Assembly (NCBI GenBank): GCA_964633205.1
Contig: CAZWFN010000247.1
Coordinates: forward strand, 1-5,930
DNA from: CAYVQE01 sp964633205
GTDB lineage: Bacteria; Myxococcota; B64-G9
Length of the DNA: 5,930 nucleotides
Reading direction: 5' to 3'
The translations under genes were made by a program, and so were the position numbers. Below the pieces are notes generated by a model. That model was not told where the DNA came from. It saw only the letters and a list, made by a program, of their open reading frames with translations, and made no database searches. This document shows positions 4,002 through 5,930 of this stretch, in pieces (position 1 is the first letter of the stretch; the number at the start of each line of letters is the position of its first letter).

Positions 4002-5372
4002 ATGAGGTGGCTCGCCTTCTTCACTTGTTCGCTGCTGGCCGCGGCCGGGGTGGGTTGTGGCGGGGGTGGCGGCTGTGAGCTGGATGCGGCTTGTCCGGCC
4101 GGGCAGTACTGCCGGCAGGGCGAGTGCGTTTACGACTGCGTGTTGGATACGGACTGCCCGGAGGGCTTTCGCTGCGATGCGCGCGGCCGCTGCGAGCGCG
4201 GCTGCCGCAAGACCAACGGTGGGGTCGAGGCTTGCGACGGGCTCGACAACGACTGCGACGGGACGACCGACGAGGACTGGCCCGAGTTGGACCAGAGCTG
4301 CCGCCACGACGACTGTCCGCCCGGCCGCTGGGTGTGCAGCGCCGACGGCGCCGGGGTCGAGTGCGACGGCCGGGTGCCGCTGGCCGACGATGCCACCTGC
4401 GATGGCGTGGACGACAACTGCGACGGGAGGACCGACGAGGACGCCGGTGAGCGCGATTGCCCGCTGGACCTGGGTGTCTGCGCCGGCGCTGATCAGTCCT
4501 GTGTCGACGGCGCCTGGACCGCCTGCGACTACGGGCCGGACTACACGCAGGACCAGGACGCGCTTTGCGATACCTTGGACAACGACTGCGACGGCGCGAC
4601 CGACGAGGACGCCGCGCCGGTGCTCGAGCCGGAGGCCGGGGTGCAGGCCGGCGACGGGCTGGACAACAACTGCAACGGGCTGGTCGACGAGCCCGGTGGG
4701 GTGATGGTTCCGCTGGCGTTGCGGCCGGGCGTCTGGATCGACGCCTACGAGACCGCGGTCTACGACACGCCCGACTGCCAGGGTACGGTGTACGGCCAGC
4801 AGGCCGACGACTACCCGGCCGGCTGGCCGGCCGCGGGCCAGGCCGACGTCACCCTGTACGCCTGTTCGCTGCCCGGGGTGGTGCCCAGCGGCCACCTGAG
4901 CTGGTACCGCGCCCGGCGCGCCTGCGCCGCCCAGGGCAAGCGGCTGTGCGCCAGCAACGCGTGGAGCGAGGCCTGCTTCGGCGCCGAGGTTCGCACCTAT
5001 CCTTACGGCCAGGTCTTCGTGCCCGGCCTCTGCAACGACGCCTGGGGCGGCGCCGGCCAGGTCGCGCCCACCGGCTCTTTTCCCGCCTGCCAGTCGACCG
5101 ACGGCGCCTTCGACATGACCGGCAATCTCTACGAATGGCTGCAGGACCAGGGACCGGACCTGCCCGAGAACGCCTGGATGGCCGGGGGCGGTTACGTCTG
5201 CGAGATCTGCTTCCATGGCGATGACTGCGAGCCCTGCCAGGACAACGACGAGGATCGCCAGCAGATCGAGGTGCTGCACGACTGCTTCCCCGAGGGCCGC
5301 AACGAGGAGGAGTACCATCGCTACTCGGCCTGGGCCCATTTCGGCAGCCGCTGCTGCTACGAGCCGGAGTAA
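4002..5372 (+). CDS. Putative lipoprotein with MopE-like metal-binding repeats and FGE-sulfatase-like domain
   Basis: The 456-residue product begins with an export signal ending in AAGVGC, a loose lipobox with Cys19 as possible lipidation site, then a Gly run. Residues 25-68 hold tandem Cys-rich units (DxxCPxGxxCxxxxC type). Four MopE-like units follow, CDGLDNDCDGTTDED (78-92) being the clearest, with others at 133-147, 189-203 and 217-230; such Cys/Asp repeats are annotated as putative metal-binding motifs. Residues 235-456 resemble the formylglycine-generating-enzyme/SUMF1 fold: WIDAYE (245-250), LSWYRARRACAAQGKRLC (299-316), YPYG (333-336), CN (344-345), DMTGNLYEW (371-379), AGGGYVC (394-400) and FGSRCC (447-452). 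In true FGE two copper-binding cysteines follow GGSY with four residues between them; here CxxC (400, 403) stands there and the RYR block is absent, so FGE activity is doubtful. Many such proteins are non-enzymatic or modify other substrates. AGAGGA (3988-3993) precedes the ATG by eight bases. Confidence 0.85.
   Translation: MRWLAFFTCSLLAAAGVGCGGGGGCELDAACPAGQYCRQGECVYDCVLDTDCPEGFRCDARGRCERGCRKTNGGVEACDGLDNDCDGTTDEDWPELDQSCRHDDCPPGRWVCSADGAGVECDGRVPLADDATCDGVDDNCDGRTDEDAGERDCPLDLGVCAGADQSCVDGAWTACDYGPDYTQDQDALCDTLDNDCDGATDEDAAPVLEPEAGVQAGDGLDNNCNGLVDEPGGVMVPLALRPGVWIDAYETAVYDTPDCQGTVYGQQADDYPAGWPAAGQADVTLYACSLPGVVPSGHLSWYRARRACAAQGKRLCASNAWSEACFGAEVRTYPYGQVFVPGLCNDAWGGAGQVAPTGSFPACQSTDGAFDMTGNLYEWLQDQGPDLPENAWMAGGGYVCEICFHGDDCEPCQDNDEDRQQIEVLHDCFPEGRNEEEYHRYSAWAHFGSRCCYEPE
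4233..4691 (+). repeat. Four coding repeats of the CDGxDxxCDGxxDED metal-binding motif
   Basis: The units lie at 4233-4277, 4398-4442, 4566-4610 and 4650-4691 within the lipoprotein gene. They are unevenly spaced (starts 165, 168 and 84 bases apart), and the segments between the first three carry extra cysteines. The fourth has lost its first Cys (AGDGLDNNCNGLVDE). The Asp-rich, loop-like spacing resembles calcium-binding loops; the metal is not shown by sequence. Confidence 0.75.
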
Positions 5373-5414
5373 TCTGAAATACCTGAGACCAAACCGGAGC
5401 GGGCCGGGCGCGGC

Positions 5415-5789
5415 TCACTCGGCGTGGACCCAATCCTCGATGGCCTGGGCCGGTTCGTCGGGCAGGTCGGTGAAGCGCAGGCCCATGCCGGGCTCGTAAG
5501 GGCCGCGCTGGCTGAAGGAGCGGTTCCACACCACCTCGCCGCCGCAGTGGATGCGCCGCCAGGGCTGGTCCGGCAGCTCGAACTCCAACTCGAAGCGGCT
5601 GCCCGGGTCGGGCGGGTTGACCGAGGCGACGAACATGCCGCCGCGGCTGATGTTCTTGGCGTAGCCGAAGAACGCCGACCGGCGCGTCTCGGCCTTGGTG
5701 CGCAGCACGATCAGCGGGTTGCGCAGGATGCGGCGCCGGTGCTGCTGCCGCGGTCGCTCCGAATCTGGGCCTGATCTCGCTCGCGCCAT
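5415..5789 (-). CDS. Stand-alone PilZ domain protein (c-di-GMP binding)
   Basis: PilZ proteins bind the second messenger cyclic di-GMP and pass the signal to motility, exopolysaccharide or other partners. The 124-residue product carries both ligand motifs: RxxxR at 19-23 (RRILR) and N-x-S-x-x-G at 47-52 region (NISRGG). Beta-strand blocks follow: GMFVAS (51-56), GSRFELEFELP (63-73), IHCGGEVVWNR (80-90), PGMGLRF (100-106) and a C-terminal helix EPAQAIEDWV (112-121). This layout fits the short PilZ subfamily common in myxobacteria (TIGR02266-like). I start at the ATG at 5789, preceded closely by GGGGAG, because an in-frame GTG at 5870 would lie upstream of the only visible promoter and adds a non-conserved tail. 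It converges on the lipoprotein gene with a 42-base gap lacking a clear terminator. The cellular target is unknown. Confidence 0.9.
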   Translation of the reverse strand: MARARSGPDSERPRQQHRRRILRNPLIVLRTKAETRRSAFFGYAKNISRGGMFVASVNPPDPGSRFELEFELPDQPWRRIHCGGEVVWNRSFSQRGPYEPGMGLRFTDLPDEPAQAIEDWVHAE

Positions 5790-5827
5790 CGACTCCCCGG
5801 ACCGGGACGAAATCGCCCCGCTCGGAA

Positions 5828-5857
5828 AGTGTACCTCAAAGGGGGTAGGATTGCCAG
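5828..5857 (-). promoter_or_regulatory. Putative promoter of the PilZ gene
   Basis: Read on the minus strand, CTGGCA (5857-5852) and TACACT (5833-5828) are 18 bases apart and each match the sigma-70 hexamers at four of six positions. The start would fall near 5821, leaving a leader of about 30 bases to the ATG at 5789. This favours that ATG over the GTG at 5870. Confidence 0.4.
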
Positions 5858-5880
5858 CCGCAGCCTGCACCGAGCCATCC

Positions 5881-5901
5881 GCGCTGTCAGCAAATCAGCG
5901 C
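5881..5901. repeat. Small inverted repeat at the right edge
   Basis: GCGCTG (5881-5886) and CAGCGC (5896-5901) are perfect inverse arms around nine bases. It lies upstream of the PilZ promoter. It could be an operator or part of a terminator for a gene outside the window; no T-run follows within view. No coding frame is seen in 5871-5930. Confidence 0.4.
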
Positions 5902-5930
5902 TACGTCTAGCTGTCGTGCCAAGAGGGAAA

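Noticed and set aside
3735..5339. Long minus-strand open frame of 534 codons opposite the lipoprotein gene
   Set aside because: Its product is a low-complexity Val/Ala/Gly/Pro run without domain features, while the plus strand encodes a clear multidomain protein. Long antisense frames are common in GC-rich DNA.
5373..5414. Shared terminator between the convergent lipoprotein and PilZ genes
   Set aside because: Only a GAGC/GCTC-type four-base pairing is visible with no T-run on either strand.
5415..5870. Longer PilZ reading from a GTG at 5870
   Set aside because: The extra 27 residues lie outside the PilZ domain, no Shine-Dalgarno precedes the GTG, and it would begin upstream of the putative promoter at 5828-5857.

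Overview
The window is GC-rich DNA carrying seven protein-coding genes, one cut by the left edge. The sequence does not name an organism. A full phage-shock (Psp) module beside a lipoprotein with MopE-type Cys/Asp repeats fused to a formylglycine-generating-enzyme-like domain, plus a stand-alone PilZ protein of the myxobacterial type, points to a deltaproteobacterium in the broad sense (Myxococcota, Bradymonadota or relatives). This is an inference from gene content and GC bias only.

Left part (1-2545): a phage-shock locus. pspF, the sigma-54 activator, is on the minus strand and truncated at base 1. pspA, pspB and pspC run rightward. The 180-base gap between pspF and pspA holds a very good sigma-54 (-24/-12) promoter reading into pspA, with two short inverted repeats about 100-120 bases upstream of the predicted start, where PspF would be expected to bind. 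In the known system PspA binds and inhibits PspF, PspB/PspC sense membrane stress and draw PspA away, and PspA then protects the membrane. The Trp loop of PspF that PspA contacts is kept here.

Repeats: the most unusual structure is a 189-bp non-coding element present twice in the same orientation (1611-1799 and 3085-3273), identical at all but three positions. It has a perfect 16-bp internal hairpin, degenerate terminal inverted repeats and, around the second copy, a perfect 9-bp flanking direct repeat. It looks like a MITE-type mobile element. One copy sits inside the psp operon between pspA and pspB; the other follows the next gene.

Middle (2546-3893): a small secreted Ala/Pro-rich protein (2745-3059), the second repeat copy, and a single-pass membrane protein with four cysteines outside the membrane (3342-3893). 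Neither is recognised.

Right part (3894-5930): a 456-residue putative lipoprotein (4002-5372) with Cys-rich N-terminal units, four MopE-like CDGxDxxCDGxxDED repeats and an FGE/sulfatase-modifying-factor-like C-terminal domain; then, convergent with it, a PilZ (c-di-GMP-binding) protein on the minus strand (5415-5789). The last 140 bases hold a putative promoter for the PilZ gene and a small inverted repeat but no gene. No CRISPR array, tRNA, rRNA or transposase gene was seen.
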